Positions 1 through 8,436 of a DNA stretch of 64,000 nt are shown here, piece by piece (position 1 is the stretch's first letter; each line of letters opens with the position of its first letter). Position numbers and translations under genes: made by a program. The notes under the pieces are model-generated. The model searched no databases, was not told the DNA's origin, and saw only the letters and a program-made list of their open reading frames with translations. Origin of the DNA: an uncultured Bacteroidales bacterium (GTDB lineage Bacteria; Bacteroidota; Bacteroidia; Bacteroidales; Bacteroidaceae); NCBI GenBank assembly GCA_902788865.1, contig CADALZ010000005.1, forward strand, positions 1 to 64,000, read 5' to 3'.

Positions 1-104
1 TCCAACTTCAACCCCCACATGCCACGGAGGTCTTTGACGTCATCAATGGCAAATCCACCTATGGAAATCAGTGCGCAGAGCACTAAAACGACATATCTTT
101 TCAT
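1..104 (-). CDS. 5' end of an exported protein (partial)
   Basis: Only the first 34 codons are present; the gene runs off the left edge. The start is the ATG read on the minus strand at 104-102, giving an N-terminus MKRYVVLVLCALISIGGFA, a basic start followed by a hydrophobic stretch like a signal peptide, and then DDVKDLRGMWGLKL. A minus-strand -7 element (TATCTTTG, bases 133-126) lies 22 bases upstream and supports the start. Too little remains to name a family. It is divergent from rbfA. Confidence 0.6.
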   Translation of the reverse strand, partial: MKRYVVLVLCALISIGGFAIDDVKDLRGMWGLKL

Positions 105-125
105 AGCAATTAGCGTTTACTCGCG

Positions 126-152
126 CAAAGATAAAAATTTTTATTATCTTCG
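126..152. promoter_or_regulatory. Divergent -7 promoter elements
   Basis: CAAAGATA at 126-133 is a minus-strand TATCTTTG, matching the Bacteroidota -7 consensus TAnnTTTG, and would serve the partial gene at 1-104. TATCTTCG at 145-152 is a one-mismatch plus-strand copy placed for rbfA, which also has an AAGGAG ribosome-binding site at about 161-166. Confidence 0.5.
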
Positions 153-172
153 CACCAAAAAAGGAGAACTAT

Positions 173-511
173 ATGGAAACAACTCGTCAGAATAAGATAG
201 AGCGACTGATACAGAAGGAGCTGAGTGAGATCTTCCAGCGTCAGACGCAGGCCACCCACGGGGTGCTCATCTCTGTGACCAACGTACGCATCAGTCCCGA
301 CCTCAGTGTGGCTACCATCCACCTGAGCATCTTCCCTTCCGCACGCGGAGAGGAATTGCTGAAGAATATCAATGCCAACGTGAAGACCGTGCGCTTCGAC
401 CTTGGCAAGCGTCTGGGCAAGCAGCTGCGCATCATTCCAGAACTGCGCTTTTTCATAGACGACTCTCTGGACTATATCGAGCACATCGACCAACTGCTGA
501 AAGGCAACTGA
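173..511 (+). CDS. rbfA: Ribosome-binding factor A
   Basis: A 112-residue protein with the RbfA KH-like fold pattern: the N-terminal helix RQNKIERLIQKELSEIF, then VTNVRISPDLSVATIHLSIF, and the C-terminal PELRFFIDDSLDYIEHIDQLL. RbfA binds the 30S subunit during late 16S rRNA 5'-end maturation and is needed for cold adaptation. The length is normal for the family. The start at 173 has a purine-rich AAGGAG 6 bases upstream. The permease gene follows 7 bases after the stop, so the two are probably one transcript, an order I associate with Bacteroidales. Confidence 0.95.
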   Translation: METTRQNKIERLIQKELSEIFQRQTQATHGVLISVTNVRISPDLSVATIHLSIFPSARGEELLKNINANVKTVRFDLGKRLGKQLRIIPELRFFIDDSLDYIEHIDQLLKGN

Positions 512-518
512 CCTCGGC

Positions 519-1748
519 ATGAACTTGAGCCTCTACATAGCCCGTCGCTACCTCTTCTCCAAGAAAAAGCACAATGCCGTGAACATCATCTCGGCCATCT
601 CGGTGTGTGGGGTAGCCTTGGCCACTCTGGCACTGGTGTGCACGCTCTCGGTGTTCAATGGCTTTCAGGAGATGGTGGCGAGCTTCTTCACCAACTTCGA
701 CCCCCAACTGAAGATTACGGTCAACGAAGGCAAGGTGTTCGACCCCGATGAGATGCGCCTCAAGCGCATGGAAGCACTGCCACAGGTGGCCGTGTGGATG
801 CCCACGGTAGAAGAGAATGCCATGGTGCGCTATAAAGACCGCCAACTCATGGTCACCATCAAGGGGGTGGGAGATAATTTCGAGGCGCTCACCGAGATAG
901 ACAGCCTGCTCTATGGCACGGGGCGGTTCGTCTTGAAAGATGAAGTGGCCGATTACGGCGTGGCAGGTGCGCAGATCTTGGCGCAGCTTGGCACAGGCTT
1001 GGAGTTTGTAGATCCGCTAGAGGTCTATGCCCCTAAGCGCAATGTGCATGTCAATATCGCCAATCCCGCCGCAGCGTTCAATCGTGAATACCTGCATTCC
1101 CCAGGCCTCACCTTCCTCGTGGGGCAAGACAAGTACGATGCCCACTACATCCTCACATCCCTCAGTTTCGCCCGCAGACTGTTCAACTATACCAAGGAGG
1201 TCTCCGCCATAGAGGTGAAGTTGAAGCCAGGCAGCGATATCAATAGGGTAAAGAAAGAGATGGAGCAGATCGCAGGCGATAGGTTCTCTGTGAAAAATCA
1301 GTACGAGCAGCAAGCCGATGTCTATAAGATTATGGAGATAGAGAAGTTCATCTCCTACCTCTTCCTCACGTTCATCCTTATCATAGCCAGTTTCAATGTC
1401 ATAGGCTCGCTCTCCATGCTCATCATCGATAAGGAAGAGAATGTGCAGACTTTGCGGAATCTGGGTGCCGACGATAAGCTCATCACGCGCATCTTCCTCA
1501 TGGAGGGCTACCTCATCACCCTCTCAGGCACCATCATTGGCATCGTCCTCGGTCTTCTGCTCTGCTATCTGCAGCAGCGTTTCGGGCTCATCACCCTGGG
1601 CACAGGCGACAATTTCCTCGTTGATGCCTATCCCGTCAGCGTCCACCTCACCGATGTCCTGCTCGTATTCGTCACCGTGCTCCTCGTCGGCTTCCTAGCC
1701 GTGCGCTACCCCGTGATCTACCTCAGCAAGAAACTTTTGAAAAATTGA
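519..1748 (+). CDS. LolC/LolE-type ABC transporter permease
   Basis: A 409-residue FtsX/MacB-type permease of the LolC/E family, which with an ATPase partner (not in this window) releases lipoproteins from the inner membrane. It begins with the family signature YIARRYLFSKKKHNAVNIIS, has one N-terminal membrane segment (about residues 22-46), a large periplasmic domain, and three C-terminal segments (about 275-300, 325-350, 372-398). Its start is 7 bases after rbfA. The stop codon TGA (1746-1748) lies inside the first unit of a heptamer array. Assignment to lipoprotein release rather than another FtsX-type task rests on family resemblance. Confidence 0.85.
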   Translation: MNLSLYIARRYLFSKKKHNAVNIISAISVCGVALATLALVCTLSVFNGFQEMVASFFTNFDPQLKITVNEGKVFDPDEMRLKRMEALPQVAVWMPTVEENAMVRYKDRQLMVTIKGVGDNFEALTEIDSLLYGTGRFVLKDEVADYGVAGAQILAQLGTGLEFVDPLEVYAPKRNVHVNIANPAAAFNREYLHSPGLTFLVGQDKYDAHYILTSLSFARRLFNYTKEVSAIEVKLKPGSDINRVKKEMEQIAGDRFSVKNQYEQQADVYKIMEIEKFISYLFLTFILIIASFNVIGSLSMLIIDKEENVQTLRNLGADDKLITRIFLMEGYLITLSGTIIGIVLGLLLCYLQQRFGLITLGTGDNFLVDAYPVSVHLTDVLLVFVTVLLVGFLAVRYPVIYLSKKLLKN

Positions 1749-1868
1749 GAATTGAAAATTGAATATTGAAAATTGTGGAATTGAGAATTGAGGATTGAGG
1801 ATTACCATGCGGAATGCTTATTCATCGCGCCAGCAATAATTCTCAATTCTCAATCCTCAATCCTCAAT
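1743..1868. repeat. Inverted pair of AATTGAG heptamer arrays between convergent genes
   Basis: From 1743 there are about eight 7-base units (AATTGAG, with variants AATTGAA, TATTGAA, GATTGAG) to about 1803. After a 37-base spacer, the reverse complement (AATTCTC, AATCCTC units) runs from about 1839 to 1868. The arms can pair over more than 20 bases. The stop codons of both convergent genes, TGA at 1746-1748 on plus and TGA at 1859-1857 on minus, are part of repeat units. It may act as a bidirectional terminator. Confidence 0.85.
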
Positions 1869-2492
1869 TTTCCTAATGATTGTCAGTCCGTCGCGCAGCG
1901 GCAATATCACCTTTTCCACCCGTCTGTCTGCCGCCACTAGGTCGTTGAAGTGCATGATGCCCTGCGTCTGCTGGTCGCTCTCCTTCACATGCTCCTCCAC
2001 CACATGACCATCCCACAGCGTGTTGTCAGCCAGTATGTACCCCCCTGGGCGCAGCACCTTCAGCACCAGTTCGTAGTAGTCGGTATAGTGCCGCTTGTCC
2101 GCATCGATAAACGCCATGTCGAACGTCACCCCCAGCTCCGGCACCAGCTGCATGGCATCCCCTATCAGCATCGTGATTTTGTCGGCATAAGCCGATCTCT
2201 CCAGCCACGGGCGTGTGAAGTGCTCCTGCTCGTCGTTTATCTCTATGGTGTAGAGATGCCCGTCGGCAGGCAGACCCTCCGCTATGCACAGTGCCGAGTA
2301 GCCGCTGTAGGTCCCTATCTCCAGCACCTGCTTAGGCTGCACCATCTCCGTGAGCATCTTCAGTATGCGTCCCTGCAGATGCCCCGACGCCATGCGCGGA
2401 TAGAGCAGTTCCAGGTGCGTGTGCCTATACAGTTCGTGCAGATAGTCGCCCTCAGGGTCTATGTGCGCCAGTATATACTCCTCCAGTGTCAT
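1857..2492 (-). CDS. SAM-dependent O-methyltransferase (catechol/caffeoyl-CoA type)
   Basis: A 211-residue class I methyltransferase. The SAM-binding motif VLEIGTYSGYSAL is at about residues 56-68 and the metal-binding region MAFIDADKRHYTDYYE at about 126-141, with the typical LRPGGYILADNTLW after it. This family includes the tRNA hydroxyuridine methyltransferase TrmR as well as catechol methyltransferases; the substrate cannot be told from sequence. Its ATG overlaps the aroQ stop by four bases (ATGA), so it is translationally coupled as the second gene of that operon. Its last three codons (IED) and its stop are themselves written in heptamer repeat. Confidence 0.85.
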   Translation of the reverse strand: MTLEEYILAHIDPEGDYLHELYRHTHLELLYPRMASGHLQGRILKMLTEMVQPKQVLEIGTYSGYSALCIAEGLPADGHLYTIEINDEQEHFTRPWLERSAYADKITMLIGDAMQLVPELGVTFDMAFIDADKRHYTDYYELVLKVLRPGGYILADNTLWDGHVVEEHVKESDQQTQGIMHFNDLVAADRRVEKVILPLRDGLTIIRKIED

Positions 2493-2914
2493 TGCTTCAG
2501 AGCCAGCAGCGCCTCCAGTGCCAGGCGGTAAGAATCCATGCCGAAGCCCAGTATCACCCCCTTGCAGGCCGCCGAGATCATAGACTGGTGCCTGAAAGCC
2601 TCGCGCGCGTGTACATTAGATATATGCACCTCCACCACAGGCGTGGTGATAGAACGTATGGCATCGTGCAGTGCCACCGATGTGTGCGTGTAAGCCCCTG
2701 CGTTCAAGATGATGCCATCCGCTTCGAAGCCCACCTCCTGCAGTTTGTTGATCATTTCCCCCTCCACATTGCTCTGGAAGTAGTCTATCTGCACCTCCGG
2801 ATAGCGGCTGCGCAGCGTCTTCAGATAGTCCTCAAACGTGCTCTGTCCGTAGATAGAAGGCTCACGCACCCCCAGCAAGTTCAGGTTCGGCCCATTGATA
2901 ATCTGTATTTTCAT
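2489..2914 (-). CDS. aroQ: 3-dehydroquinate dehydratase, type II
   Basis: A 141-residue type II dehydroquinase of the shikimate pathway, converting 3-dehydroquinate to 3-dehydroshikimate. The signature IINGPNLNLLGVREPSIYG is at the N-terminus with the catalytic Tyr in SIYG; NAGAYTHTSVALHDA and VEVHISNVHAREAFRHQS follow with the catalytic His and substrate-binding residues. I use the ATG at 2914; a TTG two codons upstream is less likely. A minus-strand -7 element (TACCTTTG, 2948-2941) lies upstream. The gene is first in an operon with the O-methyltransferase and is divergent from xerD. Confidence 0.95.
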   Translation of the reverse strand: MKIQIINGPNLNLLGVREPSIYGQSTFEDYLKTLRSRYPEVQIDYFQSNVEGEMINKLQEVGFEADGIILNAGAYTHTSVALHDAIRSITTPVVEVHISNVHAREAFRHQSMISAACKGVILGFGMDSYRLALEALLALKQ

Positions 2915-2940
2915 TGCCAAAGATTATTAAGATTTTGTGA

Positions 2941-2997
2941 CAAAGGTAATATAAAAACCCCACAGATATTGTTTTTTATCTTTTTTTTATAATTTTG
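2941..2997. promoter_or_regulatory. Divergent promoters for aroQ and xerD
   Basis: CAAAGGTA at 2941-2948 is the minus-strand -7 element TACCTTTG for aroQ. TAATTTTG at 2990-2997 is a plus-strand TAnnTTTG match for xerD, 27 bases before its ATG. Confidence 0.6.
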
Positions 2998-3024
2998 CAT
3001 TAGAAAAATAGACGTTTTTAAGCA

Positions 3025-3966
3025 ATGGCTAACGAAAAACCTGAAGACACTGAGAAGCGAAACGTACTTGTAAGAAAGTACCAACAGTACCTGAGACTAG
3101 AGAAAGGACTCTCTCCCAACACCTACGAGGCCTATATGTCCGACCTCCAGAAACTGCTCACCTACCTCGAGAGTGAGCACATCAACGTATGGGAAACCAG
3201 TCTCAATGACCTGCAGCAGTTTGCTGCGGGGCTGCACGACATTGGCATTCATCCACGCTCACAGGCACGCATCCTGAGCGGCATCAAGTCGTTCTTCCAC
3301 TTCCTCATCATCACCGATGAGATAGAAGCCGACCCCAGTGAGCTCCTTGAAGGCCCCAAGATAGGCATGCAGCTCCCCGAAGTGCTCACCATCGAGGAGA
3401 TAGACCAGCTCATCGGTGCCATCGACCGCAGTCAGTACGAGGGGCAGCGCAACTGCGCCATCCTTGAGACCCTCTACAGTTGCGGCCTGCGCGTATCAGA
3501 GCTGTGCAACCTCAAGCTCAGCGACCTCTACTTCGACGAAGGCTTCATCCGCGTAGAAGGCAAGGGCAGCAAGCAGCGCCTGGTGCCCATCTCCGAGCGC
3601 GCCGTCAAGGAGATCAACCTCTGGCTGATCGACCGCAAGCGCTGGCGCTACCGTCCCGGCTTCGAAGACTACGTCTTCCTGGCCCGTTGGGGCAACGCCA
3701 TCTCCCGCATCATGGTGTTCCGCATCATCAAGAATCTGGCAGAAGCCACCGGGCTGCAGAAGAACATCAGCCCCCACACCTTCCGCCACAGCTTCGCCAC
3801 CCACCTCTTGGAAGGCGGGGCCAATCTGCGCGCCATCCAGGCCATGCTGGGGCATGAATCCATCGCCACCACCGAGATCTATACCCATATAGACCGCAGC
3901 CTGCTTCGTGCCGAAATCATCGAGCACCACCCCCGAAACATTAAATATAGGGAGAAAAATTCTTAA
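3025..3966 (+). CDS. xerD: Site-specific tyrosine recombinase XerD
   Basis: A 313-residue tyrosine recombinase that resolves chromosome dimers at dif with a XerC partner. The N-terminal SAM-like core-binding domain covers about residues 12-100 (QQYLRLEKGLSPNTYEAYMSDL). The catalytic domain shows the Arg in YSCGLRVSEL, the Lys in EGKGSKQRLVP, HTFRHSFATHLLEGG (HxxR), LGHESIATTEIYTHI with the second His and the nucleophile Tyr. The length fits XerC/D. XerD rather than a mobile-element integrase is favoured by the isolated housekeeping context and the lack of nearby repeats. Confidence 0.9.
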   Translation: MANEKPEDTEKRNVLVRKYQQYLRLEKGLSPNTYEAYMSDLQKLLTYLESEHINVWETSLNDLQQFAAGLHDIGIHPRSQARILSGIKSFFHFLIITDEIEADPSELLEGPKIGMQLPEVLTIEEIDQLIGAIDRSQYEGQRNCAILETLYSCGLRVSELCNLKLSDLYFDEGFIRVEGKGSKQRLVPISERAVKEINLWLIDRKRWRYRPGFEDYVFLARWGNAISRIMVFRIIKNLAEATGLQKNISPHTFRHSFATHLLEGGANLRAIQAMLGHESIATTEIYTHIDRSLLRAEIIEHHPRNIKYREKNS

Positions 3967-3991
3967 TTTTGTAAAAATATAGGCGTTTGAA

Positions 3992-4022
3992 TTTGTTTCT
4001 TGTTAAGAATAGCCTATCTTTG
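3992..4022 (+). promoter_or_regulatory. Promoter of the TPR lipoprotein gene
   Basis: TTTG at 3992-3995 and TATCTTTG at 4015-4022, 19 bases apart, match the Bacteroidota -33/-7 consensus. Start codon at 4063. Confidence 0.7.
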
Positions 4023-4062
4023 TAAGCGTAACCGAGGGCATAGCCCCTAAAAACACTTAGTT

Positions 4063-5754
4063 ATGAGTAAGAAATTAGTTCTGCCATTCCTTATGGCAAT
4101 CCTTGCTGTCCTGACATCATGCAGCAGCAAGATGGGCGCATTAAGCAGCGACAACTTCACATGCACCCCACAAGTATTAGAGTCAGTTGCAGGTACCGTG
4201 CCCGCCACCATCAACGGCCGTTTCCCTGCAAAGTATTTCAATAAGAAAGCCGTCGTAGAAGTCACCCCCGTGCTCCGTTGGGCAGGTGGGCAGGCTGTAG
4301 GCCAGGGCATCACCTTCCAGGGTGAGAAAGTGCTTGGCAATGGCCGCACCATCAACTATAAGAGCGGTGGTACCTTCACCATGCGCACCGTGTTCGACTA
4401 CGTGCCACAGATGGCCAAGAGCGAGCTCTACCTCGACTTCACCGCCCGCATCGGCAAGAAGACCATCACCATCCCCAGCGTGAAGGTGGCCGATGGTGTC
4501 ATTAGCACCTCTGAGCTGCTGGGCGAGACCCTCGCAGGCGCCAATGTCTCTCTGGGCGAAGATGCCTTCCAGCGCATCATCAAGGAGAAGCTGCAGGGCG
4601 AGATCCTCTTCCTCATCCAGCAGAGCAACATCCGCAGCAGTGAGGCCAAGGCAGCTACCGACTTCAATGCCGGTGTGAAAGACATCCAGAACACCGCCAA
4701 CCGCCGCTTAGAGAACATCGAGGTGAGCGCCTACGCTTCACCTGACGGTGCCCTCAACCTCAACCGCGACTTGGCCGAGAAGCGTCAAGACAACACCGCC
4801 GCTCTGGTCAACCGCAACCTCAAGCGCGACAAGCTCGATGTCGATGTCAACACCAACTACACCGCCGAAGACTGGGAAGGCTTCAAGGAGCTGGTAGAGC
4901 AGAGCAACATCCAGGACAAGGAGCTTATCCTCCGTGTGCTCTCCATGTACCAAGACCCAGAGCAGCGCGAGCGTGAGATCAAGAACATCTCCTCAGTCTA
5001 TAAGAACCTCGCCGACGAGATCCTGCCTAAGCTGCGTCGCTCACGCCTCACAGCCAACTACGAGATCATCGGCAAGAGCGATGAGGAAATCAGCCGCTTG
5101 GCAGCCAGCAGCCCACGCGAGCTCAATGTAGAAGAGTTGCTCTACGCCGCCACCCTCACCGACAATCCTGCCCAGAAGCAAGACATCTATACCAAAGCCT
5201 CACAGCAGTTCGCCTCCGACTACCGCGCCCTCAACAACCTGGGCAAGCTGGCCTACGAGGCAGGCGACTACACCAAGGCCGAGGAACTGCTGCGTCAGGC
5301 AGCCCGCATCAACGATGCTCCAGAGGTCAACAATAACCTCGCCCTCCTCGCCATCCGCAAGGGCAACCTCGAAGAGGCCGAAGCCTTCATCGGCAAGGCA
5401 GCCGGAGCCAAGGAGCTGAACGAGACCATGGGCAACCTCTACGTGGCACAGGGCCAGTACGACCGCGCTGTGAACGCCTTCGGCGATGCCAAGACCAACA
5501 GTGCCGCCCTGGCACAGATTCTGGCCAAGGACTACAACAAAGCCAAGAACACCCTCGATGCCGTGCAGCATGCCGATGCCTACACCAGCTACCTGAAAGC
5601 CGTGCTCGGTGCCCGCACCAACAATGAGAACCTCGTCATCAGCGGCCTGCGCGATGCCATCGCCAAAGACCGTACGCTGGCCACCAAGGCAGCCACCGAC
5701 CTCGAGTTCTCCAAGTTCTTTGGCAACAGCAGCTTCACCAGCCTGCTGAGATAA
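4063..5754 (+). CDS. TPR lipoprotein with OmpA-like segment
   Basis: A 563-residue predicted lipoprotein: signal MSKKLVLPFLMAILAVLTSC with the lipobox LTSC, so lipidation at Cys20. Residues about 20-190 form a beta-rich region of unknown family. Around residue 220-250, EVSAYASPDGALNLNRDLAEKR resembles the start of an OmpA peptidoglycan-binding domain. The last 200 residues hold TPR units (for example ALNNLGKLAYEAGDYTKAEELLRQAARI and NNLALLAIRKGNLEEAEAFIGKA). A role as an envelope scaffold is inference. It has its own promoter and is followed 13 bases later by the thioredoxin-like lipoprotein, so the two are likely co-transcribed. Confidence 0.75.
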   Translation: MSKKLVLPFLMAILAVLTSCSSKMGALSSDNFTCTPQVLESVAGTVPATINGRFPAKYFNKKAVVEVTPVLRWAGGQAVGQGITFQGEKVLGNGRTINYKSGGTFTMRTVFDYVPQMAKSELYLDFTARIGKKTITIPSVKVADGVISTSELLGETLAGANVSLGEDAFQRIIKEKLQGEILFLIQQSNIRSSEAKAATDFNAGVKDIQNTANRRLENIEVSAYASPDGALNLNRDLAEKRQDNTAALVNRNLKRDKLDVDVNTNYTAEDWEGFKELVEQSNIQDKELILRVLSMYQDPEQREREIKNISSVYKNLADEILPKLRRSRLTANYEIIGKSDEEISRLAASSPRELNVEELLYAATLTDNPAQKQDIYTKASQQFASDYRALNNLGKLAYEAGDYTKAEELLRQAARINDAPEVNNNLALLAIRKGNLEEAEAFIGKAAGAKELNETMGNLYVAQGQYDRAVNAFGDAKTNSAALAQILAKDYNKAKNTLDAVQHADAYTSYLKAVLGARTNNENLVISGLRDAIAKDRTLATKAATDLEFSKFFGNSSFTSLLR

Positions 5755-5767
5755 ACCCATAGCGCAC

Positions 5768-6829
5768 ATGACACGTCGCGTGCTATATCTTCTATGCCTG
5801 CTACTCACCCTGATGGGCGGTTGTCACCACCAACCCCTGAACAGCTGCCATATCAGCGGTGAGATTGCAGGTTTATCTCATGATACCCTCCTCCTCTGGG
5901 GAGCCGATCACCTCTACCCCCACATAGACACCATCCCCGTGGTAGATGGCCGTTTCCAGGCCGATATCCCTATAGACACCCTCGCCGAGGCCGTGCTCTA
6001 CACCCCCGATGGCCGTCAGCACCCCCTCTATCTGGAGCGTGGTGCCCAGCTCCGCATCACAGGCAGCACCGATAGCCTCACCGTGAGCGGCTCCGTCAAC
6101 GACTCCATCTACGCCCTGCTCCGCAGTGCCGAAGCCCTGAAGGCCGACACCGCCCAGCTCCGTACCCTGGTGCTCAGCTACCTCCGCCGTCACCCCGCCG
6201 AAGCCAGCAGCGTCTTTGTCATCCGCCACTTCTACGCCTCCGGCACCGCCATCCACGATGCCGCAGCCGACGAAGCCCTGCGTGAGCTTGCCCCTCTGAT
6301 GCGCGACTACCCCCTCATCGCCCGTCTCGACGACTATACCGGCAAGTACACCAGCATCACCGTAGGCCGAAACATCCCCACCTTCGCCCTGCCCGACACC
6401 GCAGGCGTGGTCACCAACCGTTTCACCTACCCCGAGCAGCCCATCCTGCTCCACTTCTGGGCCTCTTGGAGCCCCGAGAGCCGTGCCCAAGCCCGTGCCC
6501 TGCGTCCCCTCTATGAAGCCCAGCAGAAGATCCGCCAGAAAGAAAACCGCCTCGCCCTCGTGGGCGTCTCCCTCGATAGCGACCGCCATGAGTGGGTCAC
6601 CGCCATCCATGCCGACACCCTGCGCTGGGCGCAGCTCTGCAACTTCCGCTCTTGGGACACCGACCTCGTGCAGCGCCTTGGCATCAGCGAGCTTCCCTAC
6701 AATATCCTCATCAACGACCGCGGCATCATCCGCGGCATCAACCTCACTCCCGAGGAGATTGAGCAAGAGCTCAAAGCCATCCGCGAGGAATATGCCGAGC
6801 AGAAACGGAATAGTAGAGCGAGGAGGTAA
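5768..6829 (+). CDS. DUF4369/thioredoxin-like lipoprotein with SxxS in place of CxxC
   Basis: A 353-residue predicted lipoprotein (lipobox LMGGC, lipidated Cys near residue 19). An N-terminal DUF4369-like beta domain (GEIAGLSHDTLLLWG) is followed by a helical linker and a TlpA/ResA-like thioredoxin fold from about residue 205. At the active-site position the sequence is HFWASWSPESRAQ, so both redox cysteines are serine (Ser235 and Ser238). The cis-Pro region GISELPYNILINDRG is retained. A thiol-disulfide role is therefore unlikely; binding or structural function is inferred. A second protein with the same double replacement lies at 45596. Confidence 0.85.
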   Translation: MTRRVLYLLCLLLTLMGGCHHQPLNSCHISGEIAGLSHDTLLLWGADHLYPHIDTIPVVDGRFQADIPIDTLAEAVLYTPDGRQHPLYLERGAQLRITGSTDSLTVSGSVNDSIYALLRSAEALKADTAQLRTLVLSYLRRHPAEASSVFVIRHFYASGTAIHDAAADEALRELAPLMRDYPLIARLDDYTGKYTSITVGRNIPTFALPDTAGVVTNRFTYPEQPILLHFWASWSPESRAQARALRPLYEAQQKIRQKENRLALVGVSLDSDRHEWVTAIHADTLRWAQLCNFRSWDTDLVQRLGISELPYNILINDRGIIRGINLTPEEIEQELKAIREEYAEQKRNSRARR

Positions 6830-6874
6830 GAGAAAAAAATCTAGTTTAGTCTTTAATTAAAAACGCGACAGATT

Positions 6875-8413
6875 ATGATAACAAAAGTATTTGCAGCAGC
6901 CCTTCAAGGCATAGACGCTACTCTAATCACTATTGAGGTAAATAAGACAAGAGGATGTTCTTTCTATATGGTAGGACTTCCCGACAATGCTGTTAAAGAA
7001 AGTCAGCAACGTATTCATTCTGCTTTCTCAGTCCTTAACATTAAAATGACCGTAGGATCTATTATTGTCAATATGGCTCCTGCGGATATTCGTAAGGAAG
7101 GTTCCGCCTATGATCTTCCTTTGGCTATAGGTATATTGGGAGCTTCTGAGATAGTTCAGACATCAAAATTTGCCGATTATCTCTTGATGGGGGAGCTTGG
7201 CTTGGATGGTAGTTTGCAACCCATTAAAGGTGCGCTTCCAATTGCCATAAAGGCGCGTGAGCTCGGTTTTAAGGGCATGATACTTCCCAAACAGAATGCC
7301 AGAGAGGCCGCGGTGGTTAATCAATTGGATGTGTATGGAGTAGAGCACCTGAAAGAAGTAATTGACTTTATGAATGAAAAGATTCAGCTACAACCAACCA
7401 TTGTGCATACTAGAGAGGAGTTTTTTGCCCATCAAAGCACTTATGAAGCCGATTTTAGTGAGGTGAAGGGACAAGAGAGTGTCAAGCGTGCTATGGAAGT
7501 AGCAGCGGCAGGCAGTCATAATATTCTGCTTATTGGAGCTCCTGGCAGCGGAAAGTCTATGCTTGCCAAGCGTCTGCCTTCTATTCTTCCTCCGCTCTCA
7601 CTCCATGAAAGTTTGGAAACTACTAAGATACACTCGGTAGCAGGAAAAATCAATGCCAACGGTGGACTCATCACTACCCGTCCTTTTCAACATCCACATC
7701 ATACTATCTCCCAAGTGGCTATGACGGGAGGTGGTAGTTATCCACAGCCGGGGGAGATAAGTTTGGCGCATAATGGAGTGCTCTTTCTGGATGAATTACC
7801 AGAATTCAGTCGTAGCGTGCTTGAAGTGCTACGCCAACCTTTAGAGGATAGACATATCAGTATTAGCCGTGTGAAGAGTAATGTTGAATATCCTGCCAGC
7901 TTTATGTTGGTGGCTGCCATGAATCCATGCCCTTGTGGATATTACAACCATCCGACACATCCTTGTACTTGCAATCCAGGTCAAGTTCAAAAGTACCTTA
8001 ATAAGATTTCAGGTCCTTTATTGGATAGGATAGACCTGCATATCGAAGTTGTGCCGGTGCCTTTTGAGAAAATGTCCGAAAATCGTCCAGCAGAAAGCAG
8101 TGCTTCCATCCGTGAACGTGTCATTAGAGCGCGGCATATTCAGGAGGAACGTTACCAAGATGAACCACAGGTGCATTGTAATGCTCAGATGAATAAGCGG
8201 TTGCTGGATAAATATGCCCTTCCAGATGCTGATGGGCTACAGTTGCTTCGTACGGCAATGACCCGTCTTAATCTTTCTGCCCGTGCCTATGATCGCATCT
8301 TGAAAGTGGCGCGAACTATTGCAGATCTTGAGGGTAGTGAGAAAGTGCTTTCTAATCACCTGGCAGAAGCCATCGGGTATCGAAGCCTCGACCGTGAAAA
8401 CTGGGCAGGATAA
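6875..8413 (+). CDS. YifB/ComM-family Mg-chelatase-like AAA ATPase
   Basis: A 512-residue protein of the YifB/ComM family. The N-terminal ChlI-like Lon-protease-fold domain (residues about 1-170, GLPDNAVKESQQRIHSAF) is followed by an AAA domain with Walker A GAPGSGKSMLAKRLPS (about residues 222-237) and Walker B VLFLDELPEF, then the cysteine-rich CPCGYYNHPTHPCTC and the C-terminal Mg_chelatase_C helices. ComM acts as a hexameric branch-migration helicase in natural transformation; whether this organism is competent is unknown, but comF follows at 23 bases and supports a DNA-uptake link. Codons here are more AT-rich than in the preceding genes. Confidence 0.92.
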   Translation: MITKVFAAALQGIDATLITIEVNKTRGCSFYMVGLPDNAVKESQQRIHSAFSVLNIKMTVGSIIVNMAPADIRKEGSAYDLPLAIGILGASEIVQTSKFADYLLMGELGLDGSLQPIKGALPIAIKARELGFKGMILPKQNAREAAVVNQLDVYGVEHLKEVIDFMNEKIQLQPTIVHTREEFFAHQSTYEADFSEVKGQESVKRAMEVAAAGSHNILLIGAPGSGKSMLAKRLPSILPPLSLHESLETTKIHSVAGKINANGGLITTRPFQHPHHTISQVAMTGGGSYPQPGEISLAHNGVLFLDELPEFSRSVLEVLRQPLEDRHISISRVKSNVEYPASFMLVAAMNPCPCGYYNHPTHPCTCNPGQVQKYLNKISGPLLDRIDLHIEVVPVPFEKMSENRPAESSASIRERVIRARHIQEERYQDEPQVHCNAQMNKRLLDKYALPDADGLQLLRTAMTRLNLSARAYDRILKVARTIADLEGSEKVLSNHLAEAIGYRSLDRENWAG

Positions 8414-8436
8414 TTTATTTAAGGAAATGATAAACG

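Noticed and set aside
3025..3966. Integrase of a mobile element
   Set aside because: The sequence fits XerD in length and motifs and sits among housekeeping genes without attachment-site-like repeats or cargo.
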